64,000 bases of DNA from Bacillota bacterium. Its GTDB lineage: Bacteria > Bacillota > Clostridia > Acetivibrionales > DTU013. Of the stretch, positions 52,688 to 60,573 are shown one piece after another. The stretch spans positions 1 to 64,000 of the forward strand of contig JAEYOP010000031.1 of NCBI GenBank assembly GCA_023411575.1. Reading direction: 5' to 3'. The notes below the pieces were generated by a model. The model made no database searches. It saw only the letters and a program-made list of their open reading frames with translations, and was not told where the DNA came from. Position 1 is the first letter of the stretch. The number at the start of each line of letters is the position of its first letter. Made by a program: the position numbers and the translations under genes.

Positions 52688-54466
52688 TTATCCCTCCGAC
52701 AGGATCTCCTTCTCTTCGGAAAGGCTGATGTGAATTGCGGTCCCCCAACCGTATCGGCTCCTTACCTTGAGGCTGTATTTTTCACCATACATGAGCTGCA
52801 GCCTTTTATGGGTATTAAGCAGCCCGATGTGCTCCGAATATTTCTCTCCCGTCAATAGTCTCCTTTTCAGTTCCTGGAGCTTTTCACGCTTCATTCCGAT
52901 CCCATTGTCAATAATGGAAATGTGAAGCACCTGGCCCGCCAGGAATATTTTCACCTTGATATAGCCCGTACCTCCCTTTTCTTTGATCCCATGGTAGATC
53001 GAATTTTCGATGTTCGGCTGGAACAGGAGCTTGATCACTTTATAGTTCAATATATTTTCATCGTACTGCCAGAGCACGCGGAATTTGTCCTTATACCGCA
53101 TTTTCTGTATTTCAATGTAGCTCCGGGTATTCCGGATTTCTTCCTCCAGCGTAACCGTGCCATTGTAGTCTCCCAGGGAATAGTGCAATATATCCGAAAG
53201 GTATTCCACCATGTTGCTGACGTCGTTTTGTCCCCCGGTCAGATTAATGGACTTCCAAAAAATCGTTCTCAGGGTATTGGATAAAAAATGCGGGTTGATT
53301 TGCGCCTGAAGCGCCAGCATCTCCATCGCCTTGAGCCTGTATTTCTTCTCCGACAGCTGCACCTTGAGGTAACTTTGCTCAATAAAGGTTTTGATGATGT
53401 TTTGTAAAATGTAGCTGTACTCATCCGCTATCTTCGGCGGCAGCGGAGGGATGGGCGTTCCCTTTTCGGCCGACTCAAGAGTCGCTACTATTGTCGTAAG
53501 GTTGTTGTAGTTCCTTTTTGAAAAATAGTACGTCAATAATAAGCCAAGGGCAAAAGAGATGAAAAGAAGAATAACGGTCATGGAAACAAGCTGGATCGGC
53601 AATTCGTAGAAGCTCCCCTTCGGTATGACGGACACATAGCTCAGCCCGTATTTGTCCGAATTGATATGGGAAACGATATAAGTGCCGTCCGCCTGTTCCA
53701 GTTCAAAGAAGGACGCCGGGCTGGAAACAATTTTCCCGATGTCGAACCGGCCGGCCACGGTATTGTTCGTGCTGGCTATAATCTTCCGGTTCTGGTCGAT
53801 TATGAAAACTTCCTGCTGGGGAAAGTAAATCAGGCTGTTGAGCATTTTCTCGATATGGGTGCGTTTGACGTTCAGTACCACCACGCCTTCCGCTTTTCTG
53901 ACCCCGGGCCTGTAAAACTTCCTATAGACCGAGACCAGCGGCGTGCCGGACTGCTCAAATTCAAACTGCTTCACACTTCGGGATTCGACAAAAAGATCCT
54001 CCTTGTCCTTCATCCCGAGAAAGGTCCGATACCAGGACGTGTCGATCCAGGTGCTCAGATTGGCGATGCCTTTATTGGATGCGAGAAAGGTTCCGCTGTT
54101 ATTGACAAAATAAACGTACATGGACTGTATATACGGCTTGGAATTCGCCGGAGGATTCAGCATGTCCATAAACACATTGTATTCGTCAATATTGTTAAGA
54201 TTCCATTCCTTGTTTTCCAATAGAAAACGGAGTCTGGAGATGAACGGCGCGTTATAGTTGAAATTGATGCTCAACGCGTCCAATTCGTTGAACATCAATT
54301 CGACCGTATCCCTGGTCTGATTCAGCATCTTGATATTGTTGTTGTCAATATCGTTCCGGAGGTACCGCTGGGTTATGGAGATGGAAAAGGTCCCCAATAT
54401 CAGCAAGGGGATCAGCAGCGGCAGCGTAAACAATAAAAGATTCTTGACGAAGAACTTTTTTTTCAT
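52688..54466 (-). CDS. YesM-type sensor histidine kinase
   Basis: 592 residues. An N-terminal membrane helix (about 10-30), an extracellular sensor domain (about 35-285), a second helix (about 290-312), a HAMP-like linker, then a LytS/YesM-type His_kinase domain with the phospho-His in ALQAQINPHFLSN and the ATPase domain with LFQPNIENSIYHGI and DNGIGM. Partners of this type sense extracellular sugars and phosphorylate AraC-type response regulators. It is 24 bases downstream of its cognate regulator gene and precedes the importer. Confidence 0.93.
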   Translation of the reverse strand: MKKKFFVKNLLLFTLPLLIPLLILGTFSISITQRYLRNDIDNNNIKMLNQTRDTVELMFNELDALSINFNYNAPFISRLRFLLENKEWNLNNIDEYNVFMDMLNPPANSKPYIQSMYVYFVNNSGTFLASNKGIANLSTWIDTSWYRTFLGMKDKEDLFVESRSVKQFEFEQSGTPLVSVYRKFYRPGVRKAEGVVVLNVKRTHIEKMLNSLIYFPQQEVFIIDQNRKIIASTNNTVAGRFDIGKIVSSPASFFELEQADGTYIVSHINSDKYGLSYVSVIPKGSFYELPIQLVSMTVILLFISFALGLLLTYYFSKRNYNNLTTIVATLESAEKGTPIPPLPPKIADEYSYILQNIIKTFIEQSYLKVQLSEKKYRLKAMEMLALQAQINPHFLSNTLRTIFWKSINLTGGQNDVSNMVEYLSDILHYSLGDYNGTVTLEEEIRNTRSYIEIQKMRYKDKFRVLWQYDENILNYKVIKLLFQPNIENSIYHGIKEKGGTGYIKVKIFLAGQVLHISIIDNGIGMKREKLQELKRRLLTGEKYSEHIGLLNTHKRLQLMYGEKYSLKVRSRYGWGTAIHISLSEEKEILSEG

Positions 54467-54490
54467 GCCCTTTCCCCCTCCTTCCGCAGA

Positions 54491-55240
54491 TTATTCTTTT
54501 TCGATATTCTTCCTGTTCCGGTAATCCCTCGGATTCATACCGAAATAATTCTTAAAGGCGCGGGTAAAATTAAAGGAATTGCTGTATCCGACCATATCGC
54601 TTATTTCATAGGTTTTGAACCGGATATCGTCCAGAAATTCCGAAGCCTTTATCATCCGGACCTCCGTCAGATAATCCGAGAAATTCATTCCCGTATTTTT
54701 CTTGAAGAATTTGCTGATATAGTCGGGGCTCATATTGACCTTCTTTGTTAATTCCTCAAGGCTGGCATCCTTGTAATGCTCCTCGACGTACTTTTTAATA
54801 GCGGAAATGATCTTTTCGTTATAATTCAGATTATTTTCCGGCCGGGTTTTATCGCTGGCATTCTCACCGTCCAGCTCGCTCTTGATCTTCTCAAATACCC
54901 GGATAAGTTCGTTGTAATTCGTAGACTTCAGGATATAGCTCTTGACGCCGTATTCCAATGCCTTCTGGGCATATTCGAAGTCCTTGTGGGCGCTGAAAAA
55001 GATGACCTTTGTTTTGAACTTTTCTTCGCTCAACAGGTTTGCCAGCTCAATTCCGGACATAATCGGCATAATAATATCGCAAAGAATCACGTCCACCGCA
55101 TTGGACCGCACAAATTCAAAAGCCTGCCTGCCATTTTCCGCCTGTCCGACCACCTCGAACCCCAGCGCCTTCCATGGGAAAAAATTGCACAGTCCGTTCC
55201 GGATTTCATATTCATCCTCAGTAATCAGGAGCTTATACAT
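54491..55240 (-). CDS. YesN-type response regulator (REC plus AraC DNA-binding domain)
   Basis: 249 residues. The receiver (1-120) has the acidic pair in ITEDEYEIRNGL, the phospho-Asp in VDVILCDIIMPIMSG and the lysine in SYILKSTN. The C-terminal AraC domain (about 145-249) has LEELTKKVNMSPDYISKFFK and YEISDMVGYSNSFNFTRAFK. It probably activates the importer and catabolic genes. I chose ATG 55240; an in-frame GTG at 55261 is possible. First gene of the two-component pair. Confidence 0.92.
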   Translation of the reverse strand: MYKLLITEDEYEIRNGLCNFFPWKALGFEVVGQAENGRQAFEFVRSNAVDVILCDIIMPIMSGIELANLLSEEKFKTKVIFFSAHKDFEYAQKALEYGVKSYILKSTNYNELIRVFEKIKSELDGENASDKTRPENNLNYNEKIISAIKKYVEEHYKDASLEELTKKVNMSPDYISKFFKKNTGMNFSDYLTEVRMIKASEFLDDIRFKTYEISDMVGYSNSFNFTRAFKNYFGMNPRDYRNRKNIEKE

Positions 55241-55306
55241 ATCAACCGTCATTCCTTTCACCGTCAGCCGCGTCTCTAAAACGGTATTTTGTTGCCGGTT
55301 ACTTCG

Positions 55307-55335
55307 ATTCTATGATATTTGTCCATGCTTTACAA
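55307..55335 (-). promoter_or_regulatory. Promoter of the two-component operon
   Basis: TTGTAA (55330-55335), 17 bases, TAGAAT (55307-55312), about 65 bases before the regulator start. Confidence 0.55.
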
Positions 55336-55378
55336 GAAGTTATTGATTTTTTTCTATTGCCAATCCTGCCCTGCTCGC

Positions 55379-55405
55379 AAAAAAACCACCTTAAGGGTGG
55401 TTTTT
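55379..55405 (-). terminator. Intrinsic terminator after the DUF2087 gene
   Basis: AAAAACCACC pairs with GGTGGTTTTT around a TTAAG loop; symmetrical A and T tracts allow use on either strand. It follows the 55418 stop by 13 bases. A perfect GAATCGCGATTC palindrome lies in between. Confidence 0.75.
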
Positions 55406-55417
55406 GCGAATCGCGAT

Positions 55418-56593
55418 TCATTCCGGCTTTTTCACATTATATCCATTGTCGCCGTACGGCTGGAGCTTGTCAAGCCATTTCCGCTCCAGCTTTTTCAGTT
55501 CCTCCTTCTTGTCGAAGAAGCCGTCTTCCTTTTCTTCCAGCACTTCCAGCACCTCGAAGGCAAACGCCTTCTCCCCGAGCCTGGTCCAGTCCTTCTGGAG
55601 TTCCGCGTTTACAAAACCGCCCATATTGAGCTGAAACCGCTTACCGTTCATACTCTTCAGGTCCGGAGCCGCCAGAACAAAAATTTTGTTCTCCGCCGTA
55701 TTCCGGATCTGGTAAATCCCCGCTTCCTTCTTCATCTGCTTGTATTGATCCAGCAGTTCTCTTCTGCGATCCATGTCCTCCGCCTTCTTTCCGCCATGAT
55801 TGTCGGGCTTGCTCCCCGCCGTCCCTTCCGGCCGGCCTTCGTCCTTCCTGAGCCAGTAACGGCTTCCGTCAGGCTTTCGGTCCATCAGGCCGTACTCGAT
55901 GAGGTATCTGCGAATCGTGGCAAAATCCTCATAAGCCCCCTTGAGGATCTCATTGACCTCTTTCTCCGTATAATACCGATCCGGGTCGAATCGCTTGGCC
56001 AGATGCCGGATCACGACCACCTTGTGCTTCTCCTTCATGGAAAACGTCTTCAGCAGACCCTCCGGACCGTTCCGGAAATAGTTTTTCAAAATCGTCTCAT
56101 TTTCCTCGTCCGTGACATTGTAGCGGTCGTCCACCATCACGGCCGTTTTGTGCGGAGCCGCCAGCGCGGGCGATTTCTTCGCGCTTTTCAAAATGTCCAT
56201 CAGCGCCAGAAAAATTTTGGCCTGCCTTTCCTTTTCCTTCAGGGCGAACCGGTGGTTCCGGACCGTGGAACTGCTCCCGACGCCGATCTCCTTCCGGATC
56301 TCCGCATCGCTCCTGCCTTCGTAAAAAAGCCGCAGCAAGGTATTCTGGTGGTCCGACAGGCCGGTTGTCTTCTTGTCCAGCCCGATCAGAAATTCAAAAA
56401 CGGAACCGTGGCTTTTCCGGATATGAAGCCGGATCTGTTTTCCGGCTTCATACAAAACCCCGTCCTGCTGGTAGACAATGCCCTTTTCGATCTTCTTCCC
56501 GCAAAGCAGGCATTCATAAAAATCCGGTTCTTCGGAATACCCTTTCTTCATATCCTCCAGGGAGGCGTTAAACAGCTTCTCAAGGTCGACCAT
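55418..56593 (-). CDS. DUF2087 regulator with GIY-YIG-like C-terminal domain
   Basis: 391 residues. About 20-65 holds a Cys/His cluster (ECLLCGKKI ... LHIRKSHG) that may bind zinc. About 75-130 is a LuxR-like helix-turn-helix (LSDHQNTLLRLFYEGRSDAE, then IGVGSSSTVRNHRF). About 160-235 is a DUF2087 domain (YNVTDEENETILKNYFRNGP, VVVIRHLAKRFDPDRYYTEK). About 280-391 starts EAGIYQIRNTAENKIFVLAA and ends KWLDKLQPYGDNGYN, like GIY-YIG endonucleases. A transcription regulator seems likely; the last domain's role is unclear. GAGG lies 13 bases before ATG 56593 and a palindrome overlaps its promoter. Confidence 0.82.
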   Translation of the reverse strand: MVDLEKLFNASLEDMKKGYSEEPDFYECLLCGKKIEKGIVYQQDGVLYEAGKQIRLHIRKSHGSVFEFLIGLDKKTTGLSDHQNTLLRLFYEGRSDAEIRKEIGVGSSSTVRNHRFALKEKERQAKIFLALMDILKSAKKSPALAAPHKTAVMVDDRYNVTDEENETILKNYFRNGPEGLLKTFSMKEKHKVVVIRHLAKRFDPDRYYTEKEVNEILKGAYEDFATIRRYLIEYGLMDRKPDGSRYWLRKDEGRPEGTAGSKPDNHGGKKAEDMDRRRELLDQYKQMKKEAGIYQIRNTAENKIFVLAAPDLKSMNGKRFQLNMGGFVNAELQKDWTRLGEKAFAFEVLEVLEEKEDGFFDKKEELKKLERKWLDKLQPYGDNGYNVKKPE

Positions 56594-56620
56594 AAAATCA
56601 CTTCCTCTTTTTTTAGACAC

Positions 56621-56638
56621 AGCAAATTAACGTTTGCT
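56621..56638. promoter_or_regulatory. Palindromic operator candidate
   Basis: AGCAAA (56621-56626) and TTTGCT (56633-56638) flank TTAACG. It lies just downstream of the -10 box, around the expected start of transcription, a position suited to repression, perhaps by the gene's own product. Confidence 0.5.
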
Positions 56639-56649
56639 TTATAACAAAC

Positions 56650-56678
56650 ATTTTAGCTTATTGTCTACGTATTGTCAA
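56650..56678 (-). promoter_or_regulatory. Promoter of the DUF2087 gene
   Basis: TTGACA (56673-56678), 17 bases, TAAAAT (56650-56655). The sequence GACAATA recurs three times in this region (once within the -35 box). Confidence 0.8.
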
Positions 56679-56716
56679 GCGTAAGCCCGTTTTGTCTATT
56701 GTCGATTCAATTCACT

Positions 56717-57661
56717 TTACTGCGACATGAAAAACATATACGCCGGAATAATGACCAGGCTTGCCGCCGTGGTAACCGCGGTCATGACTGCGGCGAACTG
56801 ATAATCGGAGCCGTATTCCCTGGCGACGACGCCTGTGCTTGTGATGGCGGGCATAGCCGCCTGTATGACGAAAACCATCCCCATAAGCCTCGGCACGGGG
56901 ATCCATTTCAGAAGCAGCAGCATAAGTCCCGGGCAGATCAGCGCCCTGGCCAGGATAAGGGTTATGACATCCTTGTCGAATTTGATTTCGCGAAGCTTCA
57001 CGGAATAAAGCACGATCCCCGTAAAGAACATGGCAAGGGGCGTCGTAAGATTCCCGATATACTTGCAGCTGTCCGTTACAAAGGAAGGCATGCCGATGCC
57101 GGACAAGACCACCAGTACACCGGTTCCGAAGCCGATCACGGCGGGATTGAAAATCCGTTTGAGGGTAGTGGCGTTCCACAGGGAAAAGGTCTTGTTCCGG
57201 GGGTTGTCCCTGCTGACTTCGTATGCGCCGACGGTCCAGTAGAAAGTCGTGTTTGCAAGATAATACAGCAGCACGTACGGCACGCATTTCTCTCCGAACA
57301 GCGCCAGGTTGACCGGCAGACCGATGAACATGGTATTGGAGGCGAAGAACATGGAGCGGAATACCCCTTTGCGGCTCCTGTCCACCTTGATAACATTGCT
57401 TGCCAGAATGGAAAGCAGATAGCTGATCCCTATGGAAACAAACGGTACGACCAGATTCTTGCCGAGACTCTCCAACTGCGCTTTTTCAAAAGTGGAGGTG
57501 ATATTGTAGAACATATAGCATGGAAGCGATATATTCATGACCACCTTTGAAAAGGTGTTGCCGGTCCCTTCATTGAACCACCCTGCATGCGTAAAAACAT
57601 ACCCTGTCATAATCAGGATGATAATGGTCAGAATACTCTCAATGGATTTTAAAATGATCAT
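56717..57661 (-). CDS. AEC family transporter (auxin efflux carrier type)
   Basis: 314 residues with about ten membrane helices in two inverted halves. Typical landmarks are GYVFTHAGWFNEGTGNTFSK near the start, LFASNTMFIGLPVN-like RSMFFASNTMFIGLPVNLAL, and MPAITSTGVVAREYG in the second half. Family members export organic acids such as malate or other small anions. ATG 57661 follows GGGGAG. It has its own promoter and is not clearly linked to its neighbours. Confidence 0.9.
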   Translation of the reverse strand: MIILKSIESILTIIILIMTGYVFTHAGWFNEGTGNTFSKVVMNISLPCYMFYNITSTFEKAQLESLGKNLVVPFVSIGISYLLSILASNVIKVDRSRKGVFRSMFFASNTMFIGLPVNLALFGEKCVPYVLLYYLANTTFYWTVGAYEVSRDNPRNKTFSLWNATTLKRIFNPAVIGFGTGVLVVLSGIGMPSFVTDSCKYIGNLTTPLAMFFTGIVLYSVKLREIKFDKDVITLILARALICPGLMLLLLKWIPVPRLMGMVFVIQAAMPAITSTGVVAREYGSDYQFAAVMTAVTTAASLVIIPAYMFFMSQ

Positions 57662-57698
57662 GCCGAACTCCCCGCGCATCTATCGGATTACTTTACCT

Positions 57699-57727
57699 AT
57701 AGTACCACGAAAGGCCTGCCCTGGCAA
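57699..57727 (-). promoter_or_regulatory. Promoter of the AEC transporter gene
   Basis: TTGCCA (57722-57727), 17 bases, TACTAT (57699-57704), about 35 bases before the start codon. Confidence 0.6.
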
Positions 57728-57765
57728 ATCCGGCAATGAAAGCCGCCTGTATTTCAGGCCATGAC

Positions 57766-59433
57766 TCAGGCTATGATCTTCTGATAGGCATCCTTTTCAG
57801 GAAGGGGCCTGCTGAACAGATATCCCTGGATTTTGGTGCATTTGTGCTCCTTCAGATAGTCCAGCTGCTCCTGGGTTTCGACACCTTCGGCAATGACGCA
57901 CAAATCCATGCTTTTGCCGATATTGACAATATGATCGGTCAGGGATTTGTTCTTGTCCGGGCCGGAAATCGTGTCGATGAAGGTTTTGTCGATTTTCAGG
58001 GTGGAGATGGGAAGATTCCGCAGGTAAGTCAAGGAGGAATAGCCCTTTCCGAAGTCGTCCAGCGCTATTTTCACTCCATGCTCCCTCAGGGTCTTCAGCT
58101 TGCCCGGAATGGTCTCATAGGACTCCATCAGGATGGATTCCGTGATCTCCAGCTCCAGGTAGTGCGGTTCAAGATAGACGATATCCAGGGTTTCAAAAAC
58201 AAAGTCCGTAAAATCGTCCTGCAAAAGCTGCAGCATGGAAATGTTGACCGAGATGCTCAAATCCTTGTTGCCGGCCTGGTGCAGCTTTTTGAGGAAAACG
58301 CAGGCATTGCGCAGGACCCATTCGCCGATGGCGATGATCTGATGGGTATCCTCCGCGATTTTGATAAACCGGTCCGGCGCCACCAGGCCAAGCTCCCTGC
58401 TCCGCCATCTCAGCAGCGCCTCGAAGCCGGAGATGGCGTTGGTCTCCAGGTCCAACTGGGGCTGGTAGTACAGCTCGAATTCATTGTTTTCCAGGGCGGT
58501 CCGCAGGCAGCTTTCAATGCACATTCTTTCTGTCACGGCCTCATTCATGGGTTCATTATAGATGACGATCCTGTTCTTTCCCGCGCTCTTTGCTTTATAT
58601 ACCGCTATGTCGGCCTTTTTCAGCAGCTCGTCCATAGTATTTCCATGGTCGGGGTAAAGAGAAACGCCGATGCTCACCGTATTAAACAGGATGCTGTTGT
58701 CGAGCTCAATCTGCTTTTTCAGCTCTTTGAGAATTGTCACCGTCCATTTTTCAATCTCTTCCGGATCGGCGAACCGATCGATCAGAATAATGAATTCATC
58801 GCCGCCCAGGCGGTATACCTTCATGTTTTCCTTCGCCAGGTTCTTCAGCCTGTCGCCTATCAACTGCAGCATACGGTCGCCGAAGGTATGGCCCATCACG
58901 TCATTGATATACTTGAAATTGTCGACATCGATAAACAGCAGGGCGCACTGCCGGCCATCCCGCCGGTCCACGATCTCTCTCATGTTTTCGAGCAGGGACG
59001 CCCTGTTCTCCAGGCCGGTAAGCTGGTCGTGGTACGCCATTTCATGAAGCTTTTTTTCATATTCCTTCACCTGCTTCAGGTTCCTCTGGCTTTCCTCGAA
59101 CTGGTTCCGAGCATACTCCTCGGAATCGGCAAGCTGCTGGCAGGTCTTGGTGACTTCATCCTTTGCCGTTTCGATCTCCCTGTTTTTATGCAGGAGCTCG
59201 GTTTCGGCCGCCTTGGCCCTTCTCAGCGCATCCCAGACAAGCATGTAGAGAATGCCGCTGGTCACTATAACATATCCCCAGCCTTTCACCATGCTAATGA
59301 AAGTCAGCGTGTCCTTTTCAACCGCCAGAAAGGCGGCCAGCTTGTCGGATACGAGAATCCAGAGCCCTCCGAGCAGCAAATACAGGATGGCTATTCGCAA
59401 AGCAACCTTTCCGGGTTCACTCGTTTTTTTCAT
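57766..59433 (-). CDS. Membrane GGDEF-EAL protein (cyclic di-GMP turnover)
   Basis: 555 residues. Two N-terminal membrane helices (about 12-35 and 48-66), a coiled coil (about 70-125), a GGDEF domain with an intact RLGGDEFIIL site, and an EAL domain with FEALLRW, LELEITESIL, LDDFGKGYSSL, LKIDKTFI and EGVET. All catalytic residues seen are intact, so both diguanylate cyclase and phosphodiesterase activity are possible. It lies 39 bases downstream of the response regulator gene and may share its transcript. Confidence 0.94.
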   Translation of the reverse strand: MKKTSEPGKVALRIAILYLLLGGLWILVSDKLAAFLAVEKDTLTFISMVKGWGYVIVTSGILYMLVWDALRRAKAAETELLHKNREIETAKDEVTKTCQQLADSEEYARNQFEESQRNLKQVKEYEKKLHEMAYHDQLTGLENRASLLENMREIVDRRDGRQCALLFIDVDNFKYINDVMGHTFGDRMLQLIGDRLKNLAKENMKVYRLGGDEFIILIDRFADPEEIEKWTVTILKELKKQIELDNSILFNTVSIGVSLYPDHGNTMDELLKKADIAVYKAKSAGKNRIVIYNEPMNEAVTERMCIESCLRTALENNEFELYYQPQLDLETNAISGFEALLRWRSRELGLVAPDRFIKIAEDTHQIIAIGEWVLRNACVFLKKLHQAGNKDLSISVNISMLQLLQDDFTDFVFETLDIVYLEPHYLELEITESILMESYETIPGKLKTLREHGVKIALDDFGKGYSSLTYLRNLPISTLKIDKTFIDTISGPDKNKSLTDHIVNIGKSMDLCVIAEGVETQEQLDYLKEHKCTKIQGYLFSRPLPEKDAYQKIIA

Positions 59434-59472
59434 ATTCCTCCCCCAATCCGGCCCCTCCGAAACAGTGTTGGT

Positions 59473-60573
59473 CTAGGGCACCGCGATCCTCTGACGGTAT
59501 TCCATGGGCGGCATTCCCGCGTAACGCTTGAAAAGCCTGCTGAAATACTCGATATCCCTGAATCCGAGCTTTTCGGCGATCTCATAGGTTCTGAGCCTCC
59601 CCTCGCCAAGGAGGATTTTCGCCCTTTCCATCTTGACCATGGTGAGGTATTCCACAAACTGCTGCCCTGTTTTCTGCCGGAATACTTCGCTCAGGTAGGT
59701 CCTGTTCATAAAAAGCTTTTCCGAAAGGCTTTTCAAGGACATTTCCCCGTCTACGTTCTCCAGTACGAAGCTGCACATCCGCCTGACCACCTCGTTATCC
59801 GCCCCGGAGCACTCCAGCTTCCGGATCAGTCCTCCCAGGTATTCCGTTCTTTCCAGAAACGCGTTCTTTATCTCCTCCACATGGACGGAGCGCAGGCCCT
59901 CAGAGCGGATCCAATCGTTCCGGTCCATAAAAGCGCAGAGCCAGCCCTTCTTCTCCAGTACTCCGTTCCATACGGCATTCAGGATGCTTTTCAGGAGAAA
60001 CTCCATCCGGATCGGTTCGCCCTCGAGGCTGACCGAGGAAAAATCCACTATACGGGCGGCCAGTCCGGAAGCCGCCTTATCCCCGGCAAGGATCAGCCGG
60101 ATCAACTGGTCGACGTCGGCGGACGGGAAAAAGGCCATCCCCTTTTCTTCCAGCTTCTTTTCCATGCTCTGCAGTCTTTGGGCTTCCCGGTTTTTTTCGT
60201 CCAGCCGCTCCCGCACCCTCGCCAGCATTTTCGCCAGCTCCCCGGCTCCGGCAGGCTTGGCAAGGTAGTCGAAGGCTCCCAGTACCATTCCCTGCCTGGC
60301 AAAGCTGAAATCGGTGTAATCGCTCAGCAGCACCACGCATTTGGCCAGCTTTTTATCATTGATTTTTTTTAATAACTCCAGCCCGTCCACTTTAGGCATT
60401 TTAATATCGGTTATCACCAGGTCCATTTCCTCCTGCCGGAGCATTTCAAGCGCTTCCTGGCCGTTTCTCGCCTCTGCGCGCAGCTCAAAGCCGGAGCTTT
60501 CCCCCCAGATGGGCATTTTTTTCAGCATCCGGCGGATGATGTCCATATCGTCAACGATCATCACCTTATACAT
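59473..60573 (-). CDS. Response regulator, REC plus AraC-type DNA-binding domain
   Basis: 366 residues. The receiver has IVDDMDIIRRML, phospho-Asp in MDLVITDIKMPKVDG and the lysine in FDYLAKPAGAG; a coiled-coil linker and middle domain follow, then an AraC domain with LKSLSEKLFMNRTYLSEVFR and YEIAEKLGFRDIEYFSRLFK. ATG 60573 (GAGGTG 6 bases upstream) overlaps the end of the kinase gene, so the two are coupled. The regulator type is usually matched with YesM kinases, but here the partner is a HisKA kinase. Confidence 0.92.
   Translation of the reverse strand: MYKVMIVDDMDIIRRMLKKMPIWGESSGFELRAEARNGQEALEMLRQEEMDLVITDIKMPKVDGLELLKKINDKKLAKCVVLLSDYTDFSFARQGMVLGAFDYLAKPAGAGELAKMLARVRERLDEKNREAQRLQSMEKKLEEKGMAFFPSADVDQLIRLILAGDKAASGLAARIVDFSSVSLEGEPIRMEFLLKSILNAVWNGVLEKKGWLCAFMDRNDWIRSEGLRSVHVEEIKNAFLERTEYLGGLIRKLECSGADNEVVRRMCSFVLENVDGEMSLKSLSEKLFMNRTYLSEVFRQKTGQQFVEYLTMVKMERAKILLGEGRLRTYEIAEKLGFRDIEYFSRLFKRYAGMPPMEYRQRIAVP

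Noticed and set aside
57766..60372. 878-codon open frame on the plus strand
   Set aside because: It lies opposite the GGDEF-EAL and response-regulator genes, has no start site or recognisable motif, and its composition is that of an antisense frame of GC-rich codons.
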